Assembly: GCA_900109485.1 (NCBI GenBank)
Contig: FOAY01000002.1
Coordinates: 432,913-496,912 of the forward strand
Direction: 5' to 3'
Length of the DNA stretch: 64,000 nt
Origin: Kosakonia sacchari
GTDB lineage: Bacteria > Pseudomonadota > Gammaproteobacteria > Enterobacterales > Enterobacteriaceae
Shown one piece after another: positions 1-10,832 of the stretch. Position 1 is the stretch's first letter, and every line of letters starts with the position of its first letter. The notes under the pieces are model-generated. The model worked only from the letters and a program-made list of their open reading frames with translations. It had not been told where the DNA came from and did not search any database. The position numbers and the translations under genes were made by a program.

Positions 1-404
1 CGCGCAGTTTGCAGCGTCAGACGCTGGCAGACGTGATTGAGCCTCGCTATACCGAGTTGCTCAATCTGGTTAACGATGAGATTTTGCAGTTGCAGGAACA
101 GCTTCGCCAGCAGGGGGTAAAGCATCACCTGGCGGCGGGGATTGTGTTGACCGGTGGCGCAGCGCAAATGGAAGGCCTTGCGGCCTGTGCACAGCGCGTT
201 TTCCATACGCAGGTGCGTATTGGTGCGCCGCTCAACATTACTGGCTTGACCGATTATGCCCAGGAGCCGTATTACTCGACGGCTGTAGGGTTGCTGCACT
301 ACGGAAAAGAGACGCATCTCAGTGGTGAAGCAGAAGTGGAAAAACGCGCGTCAGTAGGGTCATGGTTCAAACGAATCAACAGCTGGCTGCGAAAAGAGTT
401 TTAA
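1..404 (+). CDS. ftsA: Cell division protein FtsA, C-terminal fragment
   Basis: This is the 3' end of ftsA; the reading frame is open from the window edge (first whole codon at base 3). FtsA is an actin-like ATPase that tethers FtsZ to the inner membrane and recruits later division proteins. The fragment contains the phosphate-binding glycine motif of the actin fold (VLTGGAAQMEGL) and ends in a basic amphipathic tail (SWFKRINSWLRKEF), the membrane-targeting helix typical of FtsA. It lies 63 bases before ftsZ on the same strand, as in the dcw cluster of E. coli. The N-terminal two thirds are outside the window, so the start cannot be judged. Confidence 0.96.
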   Translation, partial: RSLQRQTLADVIEPRYTELLNLVNDEILQLQEQLRQQGVKHHLAAGIVLTGGAAQMEGLAACAQRVFHTQVRIGAPLNITGLTDYAQEPYYSTAVGLLHYGKETHLSGEAEVEKRASVGSWFKRINSWLRKEF

Positions 405-467
405 TTTTTTTCAGAGAGCGCAGAAAATTAGCGGTCTCAGGCGACAGGCACAAAACGGAGAGAAATT

Positions 468-1616
468 ATGTTTGAACCGATGGAATTAACCAACGACGCG
501 GTGATTAAAGTCATCGGCGTCGGTGGCGGCGGTGGCAACGCCGTAGAGCATATGGTGCGCGAGCGCATTGAGGGTGTTGAGTTCTTCGCTGTAAATACCG
601 ACGCGCAGGCGTTGCGTAAAACGGCGGTGGGGCAAACCATTCAGATCGGCGGTGGTATCACCAAAGGTCTGGGTGCTGGAGCAAACCCTGAAGTGGGTCG
701 CAATGCGGCTGAAGAAGATCGTGAAGCCCTGCGCGCTGCGCTCGAAGGCGCTGACATGGTCTTTATCGCGGCAGGCATGGGTGGCGGTACCGGTACGGGT
801 GCGGCTCCTGTCGTGGCTGAAGTCGCTAAAGATTTAGGTATCCTGACGGTTGCTGTGGTGACCAAGCCTTTCAATTTTGAAGGCAAGAAGCGCATGGCGT
901 TTGCCGAGCAGGGTATCACTGAGCTGTCCAAACATGTGGACTCGCTGATTACTATCCCGAACGACAAGTTACTGAAAGTGCTTGGCCGTGGTATTTCTCT
1001 GCTTGATGCATTCGGTGCAGCGAACGATGTACTGAAAGGCGCTGTGCAGGGTATCGCTGAACTGATTACTCGTCCGGGTCTGATGAACGTTGACTTCGCT
1101 GACGTGCGCACCGTAATGTCCGAAATGGGCTACGCGATGATGGGCTCCGGTGTGGCCAGCGGTGAAGATCGTGCGGAAGAAGCGGCAGAAATGGCGATTT
1201 CCAGCCCGCTGTTGGAAGATATTGATCTCTCTGGCGCTCGTGGTGTACTGGTTAACATTACGGCTGGCTTCGACCTGCGTCTGGATGAGTTCGAAACGGT
1301 GGGTAACACTATCCGTGCTTTCGCATCTGATAATGCTACTGTGGTTATCGGTACGTCCCTTGATCCGGATATGAACGATGAACTGCGTGTAACCGTCGTT
1401 GCGACAGGTATTGGCATGGACAAACGTCCAGAAATCACGCTGGTGACCAACAAACAGGCGCAGCAGCCCGTGATGGATCGCTATCAGCAGCACGGCATGC
1501 AGCCGATGCAACAGGAGCAGAAACCGGCGAAAGTGGTTAACGACAATACGCCGCAAACCACTAAAGAACCTGATTATCTGGATATTCCGGCGTTCCTGCG
1601 TAAGCAAGCGGACTAA
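468..1616 (+). CDS. ftsZ: Cell division GTPase FtsZ
   Basis: Tubulin-like GTPase that polymerises into the cytokinetic Z ring. The 382-residue length is one less than E. coli FtsZ. The N-terminal GTP-binding part shows [10 protein letters not shown] near residue 20 and the tubulin signature [10 protein letters not shown] near residue 105. A variable Gln/Met-rich linker follows, then the conserved C-terminal peptide ([14 protein letters not shown]) that binds FtsA, ZipA and ZapD. The start ATG is preceded by GGAGAG with normal spacing. ftsA lies immediately upstream and lpxC downstream; zapD, whose product binds the FtsZ tail, is also in this window. Confidence 0.99.
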   Translation: MFEPMELTNDAVIKVIGVGGGGGNAVEHMVRERIEGVEFFAVNTDAQALRKTAVGQTIQIGGGITKGLGAGANPEVGRNAAEEDREALRAALEGADMVFIAAGMGGGTGTGAAPVVAEVAKDLGILTVAVVTKPFNFEGKKRMAFAEQGITELSKHVDSLITIPNDKLLKVLGRGISLLDAFGAANDVLKGAVQGIAELITRPGLMNVDFADVRTVMSEMGYAMMGSGVASGEDRAEEAAEMAISSPLLEDIDLSGARGVLVNITAGFDLRLDEFETVGNTIRAFASDNATVVIGTSLDPDMNDELRVTVVATGIGMDKRPEITLVTNKQAQQPVMDRYQQHGMQPMQQEQKPAKVVNDNTPQTTKEPDYLDIPAFLRKQAD

Positions 1617-1656
1617 GAATTTACTGGAAGTTGGGCTTCTTCGCTCTTTGTGCTAA

Positions 1657-2634
<978 letters not shown>

Positions 2635-2651
2635 CGCCATAACCACAAAAT

Positions 2652-2701
2652 CGACTGGTTAACCTGGCACTCTCTCCGGTCAGGGAAACCAGTCGTTTTT
2701 T
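2652..2701 (+). terminator. Probable terminator after lpxC
   Basis: A 9-bp perfect stem (CGACTGGTT at 2652-2660 with AACCAGTCG at 2687-2695) is followed by a run of T. The loop is long, about 26 bases, so termination may be partial and allow some readthrough to secM-secA. Confidence 0.6.
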
Positions 2702-2914
2702 ATTGTTTTTTTCCCACCAGACCTTTCTCCTGCTTCAGTGTAGAACTTTCTCTTTTTTCGCTTTGAGCGATGTGTTTGCTGCTTTCCTGGTCAATTTTGC
2801 CCTTCTGAAGCCTGAATACTACTGCGGTGCTGGCGGCTTTAGTGGTAAGATTTGGGCGCAAAATGGCACCGACAGAAGCAAAATCGGACAAGCGTGATTT
2901 TTTGGGTGGAGCAG
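2702..2914 (+). other. Gap between lpxC and secM
   Basis: This stretch carries the secM-secA promoter region by position. The secM frame remains open upstream of its GTG start, but that extension does not resemble SecM. I found no convincing small gene or well-matched promoter here. Confidence 0.4.
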
Positions 2915-3421
2915 GTGAACGGAATACTGACGTGCTGGCGACAATTTGGCAGACGCTATTTCTGGCCGCATCTCTTATTAGGGATGGTCGCGGCGAGTTT
3001 TGGCTTGCCTGCATTTGCCGGTAGCGCTGAGCCACACCAGCCTGCGCGTGAAACGACCCGCAATCACGATGGCGTCAATAACGTCAATTTCACCAGTTTC
3101 TCCTTGCTGGAAGCGAAACGGCGCCCGAACTTTACTGTCGATTACTGGCATCAGCACGCCATTCGTACCGTGATTCGTCATCTTTCGTTCGCTATGGCGC
3201 CTCAGGCGCTACCTGTAGCAACGGAAGAACCATCACCCATTCAGGCACATCATCTGGCATTGCTGGATTCGCTCAGCGCGCTGCTGATGCTGGAAAGCAA
3301 GCCGCCGACGATCGTCCGTCTGGCTGTTTATATCCCTTCTACGCCGCAAGCCGCGTTTAGCGTGCCCGCCTGGGTGAGCCAGGTGCAGGGTATTCGCGCA
3401 GGCCCTCAACGCATCAGCTAA
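2915..3421 (+). CDS. secM: Secretion monitor SecM
   Basis: Secreted regulatory peptide whose self-arrested translation exposes the secA ribosome-binding site when protein export is slow. The GTG start at 2915 aligns with the E. coli start ([12 protein letters not shown]) and gives 168 residues against 170. It has a long signal peptide ([22 protein letters not shown]). Near the C terminus is the arrest sequence [17 protein letters not shown], with the critical Arg161 and Pro164 (163 and 166 in E. coli). The E. coli motif has Ile after Trp; here it is Val. The region just before the arrest motif (about residues 125-147) is diverged and slightly shorter. secA begins 59 bases downstream. Confidence 0.96.
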   Translation: MNGILTCWRQFGRRYFWPHLLLGMVAASFGLPAFAGSAEPHQPARETTRNHDGVNNVNFTSFSLLEAKRRPNFTVDYWHQHAIRTVIRHLSFAMAPQALPVATEEPSPIQAHHLALLDSLSALLMLESKPPTIVRLAVYIPSTPQAAFSVPAWVSQVQGIRAGPQRIS

Positions 3422-3480
3422 AAAAAGAGCCCTTTATCCATTTTTTAGTTCCGCCGAGCGGAGCGTTTGAGATTTTTATT
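3404..3480 (+). promoter_or_regulatory. SecM arrest site and secA translation-control region
   Basis: The arrest proline codon is at 3404-3406. The 59-base spacer to the secA ATG contains a short GC hairpin (CCGC at 3451-3454, GCGG at 3458-3461) just before the weak secA Shine-Dalgarno (GAG at 3469-3471). In E. coli, mRNA structure here hides the secA ribosome-binding site unless a ribosome stalls on secM. The arrangement is seen; the exact fold is inferred. Confidence 0.6.
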
Positions 3481-6186
3481 ATGCTAATCAAGTTATTAAC
3501 GAAAGTATTCGGTAGCCGCAACGATCGTACACTGCGTCGCATGCGTAAAGTTGTCGTTCAGATTAATGCCATGGAACCGGCCATGGAGCAGCTCAGTGAT
3601 GAAGAGCTGAAAGGTAAAACCGCAGAGTTTCGCGCCCGTCTGGAAAAAGGCGAGGCGGTAGATAATCTGTTGCCTGAAGCTTTTGCGGTGGTTCGCGAAG
3701 CGAGCAAGCGCGTGTTTGGCATGCGCCACTTTGACGTACAGTTATTGGGCGGTATGGTACTGAACGATCGCTGCATCGCGGAGATGCGTACTGGTGAAGG
3801 TAAAACCCTGACAGCGACGCTGCCGGCTTACCTGAATGCCCTGAGCGGTAAAGGCGTTCACGTTGTGACGGTGAACGATTATCTGGCGCAGCGCGATGCC
3901 GAAAACAACCGCCCATTGTTTGAGTTCCTCGGCCTGACAGTCGGTATTAACCTGCCAGGTATGCCTGCTGTTGCCAAGCGTGAAGCTTACGCTGCCGATA
4001 TTACCTACGGCACCAACAACGAGTACGGCTTTGACTACCTGCGCGATAACATGGCGTTCAGCCCTGAAGAGCGCGTACAGCGTAAACTGCACTATGCGCT
4101 GGTGGATGAGGTTGACTCCATTCTCATCGATGAAGCGCGCACCCCGCTGATCATCTCTGGGCCTGCAGAAGACAGCTCTGAACTCTACAAAAAAGTGAAC
4201 AAAATCATTCCTTATCTGGTTCGCCAGGAGAAAGAGGATTCTGACACTTTCCAGGGCGAAGGCCACTTCTCGGTGGATGAGAAAGCGCGTCAGGTAACGC
4301 TGACCGAACGCGGTCTGGTGCTGATTGAAGAGCTGCTGGTAAAAGAAGGCATCATGGACGAGGGCGAGTCACTCTACTCCCCGGCCAATATTATGCTGAT
4401 GCACCACGTCACTGCTGCGCTGCGTGCTCATGCACTGTTCACCCGCGACGTGGATTACATTGTTAAAGATGGCGAAGTGATCATCGTTGATGAACATACC
4501 GGCCGTACCATGCAGGGGCGTCGCTGGTCTGACGGTCTGCATCAGGCAGTTGAAGCCAAAGAAGGCGTGGAAATCCAGAATGAAAACCAGACGCTGGCTT
4601 CCATTACCTTCCAGAACTATTTCCGTCTGTATGAAAAACTGGCCGGTATGACCGGTACGGCAGATACCGAAGCATTTGAATTCAGCTCGATCTACAAACT
4701 GGATACGGTTGTTGTGCCGACAAACCGCCCGATGATCCGTAAAGATATGGCGGATCTGGTCTACATGACCGAAGCGGAAAAAATCCAGGCCATTATCGAA
4801 GATATTAAAGAGCGTACCGCCAAGGGCCAACCGGTGCTGGTGGGGACTATCTCCATTGAAAAATCAGAGGTTGTCTCTCAGGAACTGACCAAAGCGGGTA
4901 TCAAGCACAACGTGCTGAACGCCAAATTCCACGCCAAAGAGGCGGATATCGTTGCTCAGGCGGGTTACCCTGGCACGGTAACCATTGCCACCAACATGGC
5001 GGGTCGTGGTACGGATATCATGCTGGGCGGTAGCTGGCAGGCCGAACTGGCTGAGATTGAAAATCCGACCGAAGAGCAAATCGCAAAAGTGAAAGCGGAC
5101 TGGCAGGTACGCCATGATGCCGTACTGGCCTCTGGCGGCCTGCACATTATCGGTACTGAGCGTCACGAATCTCGTCGTATCGATAACCAGTTGCGCGGTC
5201 GTTCCGGTCGTCAGGGCGATGCCGGTTCTTCCCGTTTCTACCTCTCCATGGAAGATGCGCTGATGCGTATCTTCGCCTCCGATCGTGTTTCCGGCATGAT
5301 GCGTAAGCTGGGGATGAAACCGGGCGAAGCGATTGAGCACCCGTGGGTTACGAAGGCGATTGCCAACGCGCAGCGTAAAGTGGAAAGCCGCAACTTCGAT
5401 ATTCGTAAGCAACTGCTGGAATATGATGATGTTGCCAACGATCAGCGCCGTGCTATTTATACCCAGCGTAACGAACTGCTGGATGTGTCTGACGTGAGCG
5501 AAACCATTAACAGCATTCGCGAGGACGTTTTCAAAGCTACCATCGACGCGCATATTCCGCCGCAGTCTCTGGAAGAGATGTGGGATATCCCGGGTCTGCA
5601 GGAACGCCTGAAAAACGACTTCGATCTCGATCTGCCGATTGCAGAATGGCTGGATAAAGAGCCGGATCTGCATGAAGAGACGCTGCGCGAGCGCATCCTG
5701 CAGAACGCCATTGAAACTTACCAGCGCAAAGAAGACGTGGTAGGTGCGGAAATGATGCGTCACTTTGAAAAAGGCGTGATGTTGCAGACGCTGGATTCCC
5801 TGTGGAAAGAGCATCTGGCAGCCATGGATTACCTGCGTCAGGGTATCCATCTGCGTGGCTACGCGCAAAAAGATCCGAAGCAGGAGTACAAACGCGAATC
5901 CTTCGCCATGTTTGCCGCGATGCTGGAGTCGCTGAAATATGAAGTGATCAGCACGCTGAGCAAGGTGCAGGTGCGTATGCCGGAAGAAGTGGAAGCGATG
6001 GAGCAGCAGCGCCGCCAGGAAGCTGAGCGTCTGGCGCAAATGCAACAGCTGAGTCATCAGGATGATGAATCTGCAGCGGCCGCGGAACTCGCTGCGCAGA
6101 CGGGCGAGCGTAAAGTGGGTCGTAACGATCCATGCCCTTGCGGTTCGGGTAAAAAATACAAACAGTGCCACGGCCGTTTAGCATAA
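3481..6186 (+). CDS. secA: Preprotein translocase ATPase SecA
   Basis: Motor ATPase that pushes unfolded secretory proteins through SecYEG. At 901 residues it equals E. coli SecA. Visible features in order: Walker A (MRTGEGKT, about residues 102-109), the preprotein-binding region, the DEAD-type Walker B ([14 protein letters not shown], about 206-219), the second helicase fold with NMAGRGTDI and [11 protein letters not shown], the scaffold and wing domains, and a C-terminal zinc SecB-binding motif [14 protein letters not shown]. Its expression is expected to be coupled to secM immediately upstream. A strong terminator follows it. Confidence 0.99.
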   Translation: MLIKLLTKVFGSRNDRTLRRMRKVVVQINAMEPAMEQLSDEELKGKTAEFRARLEKGEAVDNLLPEAFAVVREASKRVFGMRHFDVQLLGGMVLNDRCIAEMRTGEGKTLTATLPAYLNALSGKGVHVVTVNDYLAQRDAENNRPLFEFLGLTVGINLPGMPAVAKREAYAADITYGTNNEYGFDYLRDNMAFSPEERVQRKLHYALVDEVDSILIDEARTPLIISGPAEDSSELYKKVNKIIPYLVRQEKEDSDTFQGEGHFSVDEKARQVTLTERGLVLIEELLVKEGIMDEGESLYSPANIMLMHHVTAALRAHALFTRDVDYIVKDGEVIIVDEHTGRTMQGRRWSDGLHQAVEAKEGVEIQNENQTLASITFQNYFRLYEKLAGMTGTADTEAFEFSSIYKLDTVVVPTNRPMIRKDMADLVYMTEAEKIQAIIEDIKERTAKGQPVLVGTISIEKSEVVSQELTKAGIKHNVLNAKFHAKEADIVAQAGYPGTVTIATNMAGRGTDIMLGGSWQAELAEIENPTEEQIAKVKADWQVRHDAVLASGGLHIIGTERHESRRIDNQLRGRSGRQGDAGSSRFYLSMEDALMRIFASDRVSGMMRKLGMKPGEAIEHPWVTKAIANAQRKVESRNFDIRKQLLEYDDVANDQRRAIYTQRNELLDVSDVSETINSIREDVFKATIDAHIPPQSLEEMWDIPGLQERLKNDFDLDLPIAEWLDKEPDLHEETLRERILQNAIETYQRKEDVVGAEMMRHFEKGVMLQTLDSLWKEHLAAMDYLRQGIHLRGYAQKDPKQEYKRESFAMFAAMLESLKYEVISTLSKVQVRMPEEVEAMEQQRRQEAERLAQMQQLSHQDDESAAAAELAAQTGERKVGRNDPCPCGSGKKYKQCHGRLA

Positions 6187-6203
6187 CCTTTTGATAAAAA
6201 TGT

Positions 6204-6231
6204 AAAAGGCGCAGATATCTGCGCCTTTTTT
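6204..6231 (+). terminator. Rho-independent terminator after secA
   Basis: A perfect 26-base palindrome (AAAAGGCGCAGA paired with TCTGCGCCTTTT) at 6204-6229 ends in a T run. It lies 17 bases after the secA stop and 14 bases before mutT, so mutT is read through it or has its own promoter. Confidence 0.85.
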
Positions 6232-6245
6232 ATGGAGCCTGCCTA

Positions 6246-6635
6246 ATGAAAATACTCAACATCGCAGTCGGGATCATTCGCAACCCGCAAGGAGAAATCT
6301 TTATTACGCGCCGTGCTGCGGATGCGCACATGGCGAATAAACTGGAGTTTCCGGGCGGTAAAATAGAAGAGGGCGAAACGCCGGAACAGGCGATGAGCCG
6401 TGAATTACAGGAAGAAGTCGGCATTACGCCGCTGAATGCAACACTGTTTGATAAGCTGGAGTATCAGTTTCCCGATCGCCATATCACGCTGTGGTTCTGG
6501 CTGGTTGAGCGCTGGGAAGGGGAGCCGTGGGGAAAAGAGGGGCAGCCGGGAGAGTGGATAGCACAACAGATGCTGAAAGCGGAAGATTTCCCGCCGGCTA
6601 ACGAACCCATTATTATCCGGCTGGCGCAGCGTTAA
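6246..6635 (+). CDS. mutT: 8-oxo-dGTP diphosphatase MutT
   Basis: Nudix hydrolase that removes 8-oxo-dGTP from the nucleotide pool and prevents A:T to C:G transversions. Its 129 residues match E. coli MutT. The complete Nudix box runs from GGKIEEGETP to RELQEEVGI (residues about 37-60), with the metal-binding REXXEE core intact. It lies downstream of the secA terminator and converges on yacG with a 23-base gap. Confidence 0.98.
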   Translation: MKILNIAVGIIRNPQGEIFITRRAADAHMANKLEFPGGKIEEGETPEQAMSRELQEEVGITPLNATLFDKLEYQFPDRHITLWFWLVERWEGEPWGKEGQPGEWIAQQMLKAEDFPPANEPIIIRLAQR

Positions 6636-6658
6636 GCGGTGCGCCAGCGGTAAAAACA

Positions 6659-6853
6659 TTACTGTTGCTCTTCGCTCCATTCATCGCTGTCTGACAGGTC
6701 GCCAGAGCTGGGGATGCGTTTCTCTTCCGTTGCCCACTCTCCCAGATCGATCAGCTGGCAGCGTTTGCAACAGAAGGGGCGAAACGGGCTGATTTCGCCC
6801 CAGACGACAGATTTCCCGCAGGTTGGGCAGTTAACAATGGTTGTTTCAGTCAT
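6659..6853 (-). CDS. yacG: DNA gyrase inhibitor / zinc protein YacG
   Basis: Small zinc protein of 64 residues (E. coli 65) reported to bind GyrB and inhibit gyrase. The zinc ligands are visible as CPTCG near residue 9 and CCKRC near residue 29, followed by the family motif LIDLGEWA and an acidic tail ([13 protein letters not shown]). It is last in the coaE-zapD-yacG unit, 9 bases after zapD. Confidence 0.97.
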   Translation of the reverse strand: MTETTIVNCPTCGKSVVWGEISPFRPFCCKRCQLIDLGEWATEEKRIPSSGDLSDSDEWSEEQQ

Positions 6854-6862
6854 ATTGGCTCC

Positions 6863-7606
6863 TTAACAACAGGCCAGTTCAAATTCCAGCCGTTCCGGCA
6901 CGATCCCGTTTTCGCTGTCGAGGGGTAAAAAGCGGATAGCAAAACGGCTTTTATGCCCGGAAATTTGCGGATACAGACGATCCCGCAGCGTCAGTTTCAG
7001 ACGCAGTAAATCGGCATCTTCGCCATTATCCTGGTAAAAACCATTCAGGCTGGTCTGATGGCGGAACGGCGCGGCATTGCGGATCAGATCGAGGATTAAT
7101 TGCAGCGTTGCTTTGAGCGGATCGAGACTTTCCAGCCAGACCGCGACCTGCGCATCACGTTGCTCCTGCGGCAAATGTAGCCACATGTGCAGCGTGGGCA
7201 GATCAAAGCTGCAACACCCGCCGGGGATACTCAGACGCTGGCGCACCAGCGCAATTAATCGGTCTTCACGTAAAAGCTGGCCAATGCGTGGCGCAGCCAT
7301 CAGGATATTGCTGCTCTGTTTCAGTTGCTGGCGCAGGGATTCGATACGGTTGAGATCCACTCCCTCTACTTCGCTCCAGGCACGCAATTTTCGCTGCTGA
7401 CGTTCCAGCTCTTTCAGTAATTCCGTACGCGTATCGCCGCGTTCGAACACATCCAGTAAATCACCGACGTTACGGAAAAAGTGCAGCGCATCAGCATGGT
7501 CTCCCAACGGTAAACGGGCGGTGAGTTGCTGAAGCAGAAATTCGACACGCAGCCAGGTGCGCATCTTCTCGTTAAGCGGGTGTTCAAAAAGGATGTGGGT
7601 GTGCAT
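6863..7606 (-). CDS. zapD: Cell division protein ZapD
   Basis: Cytoplasmic Z-ring-associated protein that bundles FtsZ filaments by binding the FtsZ C-terminal tail. Its 247 residues equal E. coli ZapD, and the start ([20 protein letters not shown]) is the conserved family N terminus. The N-terminal half is alpha-helical and the C-terminal half a beta domain. The ATG overlaps the coaE stop by one base (TAATG), so translation is probably coupled. Confidence 0.98.
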   Translation of the reverse strand: MHTHILFEHPLNEKMRTWLRVEFLLQQLTARLPLGDHADALHFFRNVGDLLDVFERGDTRTELLKELERQQRKLRAWSEVEGVDLNRIESLRQQLKQSSNILMAAPRIGQLLREDRLIALVRQRLSIPGGCCSFDLPTLHMWLHLPQEQRDAQVAVWLESLDPLKATLQLILDLIRNAAPFRHQTSLNGFYQDNGEDADLLRLKLTLRDRLYPQISGHKSRFAIRFLPLDSENGIVPERLEFELACC

Positions 7607-8226
7607 TACGGTTTTTCCTGTGATACGGCCTGCGAAGCATATTCCAGATACGCTGAGTGCAGGCGGGCAACATCCGATGCTATCGCACCTGGTGCGCCAT
7701 TATTATCAATAACATCATCAGCGACGGCAAGCCGCGCTTCGCGTGTGGCCTGGGCAGCAAGAATATGCTCTGCATGTTCGCGGCTAACGCCATCACGCTG
7801 CGTGGTGCGTGCAATTTGAGTCTCAACCGGGACATCCACCACCAAAACCCGATCGGCTTTACGATATAGCTGGTTTTCCACCAGCAGGGGAACAACCCAC
7901 AGTACATAAGGCGACGTTGCCTGCGCAATCTCACGCTGGGTCTGCTGATGAATTAACGGATGGAGCAGACCATTGAGCCACTCTTTATCAGCTGGAGAAG
8001 CAAAAATACGTTCACGTAATGCCCGACGGTTTAGCGAGCCGTCGGCGAGAAGCATTTCTGCCCCAAAACGTGCTGTAATGGCGCTTAATGCTTGCGAACC
8101 CGGTTCCACGACCTGACGCGCAATAATATCCGCATCGACAACGTTAACCCCAAGCTGTGCGAAAGCATCCGCTACGGTGCTTTTCCCACTGCCGATGCCA
8201 CCGGTTAACGCGACCGTATACCCCAT
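7606..8226 (-). CDS. coaE: Dephospho-CoA kinase CoaE
   Basis: Catalyses the last step of coenzyme A synthesis, ATP-dependent 3' phosphorylation of dephospho-CoA. It has 206 residues as in E. coli. The P-loop is [12 protein letters not shown] (residues 6-17); conserved DADIIAR and the lid region also fit the P-loop kinase fold. It leads the coaE-zapD-yacG unit and is divergent from guaC. panB, panC and panD, which supply its pathway, lie about 35 kb away in this window. Confidence 0.98.
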   Translation of the reverse strand: MGYTVALTGGIGSGKSTVADAFAQLGVNVVDADIIARQVVEPGSQALSAITARFGAEMLLADGSLNRRALRERIFASPADKEWLNGLLHPLIHQQTQREIAQATSPYVLWVVPLLVENQLYRKADRVLVVDVPVETQIARTTQRDGVSREHAEHILAAQATREARLAVADDVIDNNGAPGAIASDVARLHSAYLEYASQAVSQEKP

Positions 8227-8549
8227 AACACCTCATCCCAAAATGGATCTGCCTGACATCACAATCCACGTTCTCTTTCGCCATACTCATGGCACTTTTT
8301 TATCGCCTGCAAAAGGGAAGAAAAACGTAAAAGGCTGAATATATTTATTAATATAATCAACGTGTTGTGAATTAATCAAGCGACAATGAAATCGATTAAC
8401 CTAAACTTGCCGATTCACCAGGTAAATTTATAGGATTGTAGCGTAAAAAAAGAGAAATTCGCAGTCTTGCGCAGCCCTTATTAGCGCGTATGATAGCGTC
8501 ACTGGAGTTGTGAGTTTGTATTTTTGCCATTAACCCCAGGAATCCGCAC
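8227..8549. other. Divergent intergenic region coaE / guaC
   Basis: This 323-base AT-richer region separates the divergent coaE and guaC genes and must hold both promoters. I see a plausible guaC promoter at 8467-8494 (listed separately) and no ORF with coding character. No clear repressor operator was recognised. Confidence 0.5.
8467..8494 (+). promoter_or_regulatory. Candidate guaC sigma-70 promoter
   Basis: A -35-like TTGCGC (8467-8472), a 16-base spacer and a -10-like TATGAT (8489-8494) sit 55 bases before the guaC ATG. Assigned by eye only. Confidence 0.45.
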
Positions 8550-9593
8550 ATGCGTATCGAAGAAGATCTGAAGCTAGGTTTCAAAGACGTTCTTATCCGC
8601 CCTAAACGTTCTACCCTTAAAAGCCGTTCCGATGTTGAGCTGGAACGCGAGTTTACCTTCAAGCATTCAGGAATGAACTGGTCCGGCGTACCCATTATTG
8701 CCGCGAATATGGACTCGGTTGGCACGTTTATGATGGCAAAAGCGCTGGCCTCATTCGACATTCTCACTGCCGTGCATAAACACTATTCCGTTGAAGACTG
8801 GAAAGGTTTTGTTGAGCGCGAATCTGCGGATGTGCTGTGCCATGTAATGGTTTCCACCGGAACATCTGACGCCGATTTTGATAAGACAAAACAGATCCTT
8901 GCGCTGCATCCCGCGCTGAATTTTGTCTGCATTGATGTGGCGAATGGCTATTCCGAGCATTTTGTACAGTTTGTTGCGAAAGCGCGTGAAGCCTGGCCGA
9001 ATAAAACCATCTGCGCCGGTAACGTCGTGACAGGTGAAATGTGTGAAGAGCTGATCCTCTCCGGCGCTGATATCGTTAAAGTGGGTATTGGACCGGGTTC
9101 TGTCTGCACCACGCGCGTGAAAACCGGCGTTGGCTATCCGCAGCTTTCTGCGGTGATCGAATGTGCGGATGCTGCGCATGGCCTGGGTGGACAGATTGTC
9201 AGCGATGGCGGTTGCACCGTTCCAGGCGACGTAGCGAAAGCCTTCGGCGGCGGCGCAGATTTCGTGATGCTGGGCGGTATGCTGGCTGGCCATGAAGAGA
9301 GCGGCGGCACCGTGGTTGAAGAGAACGGTGAAAAATTCATGCTGTTCTATGGCATGAGCTCGGAATCTGCAATGAATCGCCACGTTGGCGGCGTTGCCGG
9401 TTACCGTGCTGCAGAAGGTAAAACCGTCAAGCTTGCGCTGCGTGGACCTGTAGAAAATACTGCGCGCGACATTTTGGGCGGTTTGCGCTCGGCCTGTACC
9501 TACGTTGGCGCGTCTCGTCTGAAAGAACTGACCAAACGCACGACCTTCATTCGCGTTCAGGAACAGGAAAACCGCGTTTTCAACAGCCTGTGA
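8550..9593 (+). CDS. guaC: GMP reductase GuaC
   Basis: NADPH-dependent deamination of GMP to IMP for purine salvage. It has 347 residues, the E. coli length, with an IMPDH/GMPR TIM barrel. The catalytic loop [18 protein letters not shown] carries Cys186, and the following loop has the NADPH/flap residues. It lacks the CBS domains of IMP dehydrogenase, which supports GMP reductase. It stands as a single gene between divergent coaE and convergent hofC. Confidence 0.99.
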   Translation: MRIEEDLKLGFKDVLIRPKRSTLKSRSDVELEREFTFKHSGMNWSGVPIIAANMDSVGTFMMAKALASFDILTAVHKHYSVEDWKGFVERESADVLCHVMVSTGTSDADFDKTKQILALHPALNFVCIDVANGYSEHFVQFVAKAREAWPNKTICAGNVVTGEMCEELILSGADIVKVGIGPGSVCTTRVKTGVGYPQLSAVIECADAAHGLGGQIVSDGGCTVPGDVAKAFGGGADFVMLGGMLAGHEESGGTVVEENGEKFMLFYGMSSESAMNRHVGGVAGYRAAEGKTVKLALRGPVENTARDILGGLRSACTYVGASRLKELTKRTTFIRVQEQENRVFNSL

Positions 9594-9629
9594 TCGCTAA
9601 ACAGGCGCAGCGTTATGCCGCGCCTGTGC

Positions 9630-10832
9630 TCACCCCGCACCGCTCATCGCATCCCCCAGATGGAAGATGGGCAGGTACATTGCCACAACCAGCACCCCGA
9701 TAATCAACCCTGTCGCCACCAGCAACAGCGGCTCAAGCACGGCTGCCAGACCATCCGCCTGACGCTGAGTTTGCTCGCTGTGATGCTGTGCCAGGTTGTA
9801 CAGCATTGTATCCAGCGCGCCGGAAACCTCGCCCGTGCGAATCAACTGAATACACAGCGTCGGGAATTCACCGCTTTCTTTCAGGGCAGCGGCTATCGAC
9901 ATACCCTGAGTTATCTCCTGATGCGCACGTTGCAGGATATCGCGCCAGTAAGGGCAGGTAAGCGTCTCTTTGACACTTTCCAGCCCCTGCAAAAAAGCGA
10001 TACCCGCACGTTGCGTCAACGACAGGACGGTAAATATCTGGCTGAGCCGCTGGCCGCGTATCAACTGACCCATCACCGGAGTGGCCAGTAGCAGCCGCTG
10101 TCGGTAACGAAGCCAGCCGGGGTGATGACGTAGCGACCTCATGACGCCGAGTACCAACGCGATAAATACTATCAACGGCAGGGCGCAGCGCTGTATAACG
10201 TCAGCGCTGGCAATGACTCCCCGCGTGAGCGCCGGAAGCGGTGTGTTAAACGTCTGGTAGATGGCCGAGAACTCGGGTAATACCAGATATATCATTGCCA
10301 GCACCACTGCTGCCGTCAGGGAGAGGATGATCAGCGGATAACGAAGCGCTTTTTTCACTTTCAACGCCAGCTCCCTTTGCGCTTGCTGCTGGCTGACGAG
10401 CTTGAAGCAGCACTCATCCAGTTTGCCGGTTAACTCGCCGGTGCGAATCATCGCCAGCCAGAGCGGAGGAAACACATCAGGCCACTGGCGTAGCGCAGCC
10501 GAAAATGTTTCTCCCTGCTCCAGCGTTTGTGCAAGCTGGCGTAACAGCGCCTGCCACTGTCTGGCGGGGTGTTGCTCCGCCAGCAGTTGTAACCCTTCCG
10601 GTAATGTCAGCCCGGCCTGCAGAAGAGTGGCAAGTTGCTGCAAAACGGAGCATCCATGCTCCGCTTGCCAGAGCGCGCGACGTACCGGACAGCGTTTCAA
10701 CGACAGCAGATGGATTTGCCGCTGATGCAACAGTAACACCACGCTGTCGCGATTTTCGTTCCAGTGTGTACCGCTTTGCAGGGCGCCGCTGTCATCAAGC
10801 CCGGACCACAGCCAAAGGTGTTTACTCGCCAT
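9630..10832 (-). CDS. hofC: Type IV pilus assembly inner-membrane protein HofC (PilC/GspF family)
   Basis: Polytopic platform protein of a type IV pilus assembly machine. The chosen ATG at 10832 (MASKHLWLWSG) gives 400 residues like E. coli HofC and overlaps the end of hofB by 11 bases; a longer frame upstream is not conserved. The typical duplicated GspF cytoplasmic domains are visible (first near FSAALRQWPDVFPPLWLAMIRTGELTGKL, second near GMSIAAALKESGEFP), each followed by hydrophobic segments. It is the third gene of ppdD-hofB-hofC. Confidence 0.96.
   Translation of the reverse strand: MASKHLWLWSGLDDSGALQSGTHWNENRDSVVLLLHQRQIHLLSLKRCPVRRALWQAEHGCSVLQQLATLLQAGLTLPEGLQLLAEQHPARQWQALLRQLAQTLEQGETFSAALRQWPDVFPPLWLAMIRTGELTGKLDECCFKLVSQQQAQRELALKVKKALRYPLIILSLTAAVVLAMIYLVLPEFSAIYQTFNTPLPALTRGVIASADVIQRCALPLIVFIALVLGVMRSLRHHPGWLRYRQRLLLATPVMGQLIRGQRLSQIFTVLSLTQRAGIAFLQGLESVKETLTCPYWRDILQRAHQEITQGMSIAAALKESGEFPTLCIQLIRTGEVSGALDTMLYNLAQHHSEQTQRQADGLAAVLEPLLLVATGLIIGVLVVAMYLPIFHLGDAMSGAG

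Noticed and set aside
4864-6171. 435-codon minus-strand open frame inside secA
   Set aside because: Antisense shadow; secA is conserved along its whole length.
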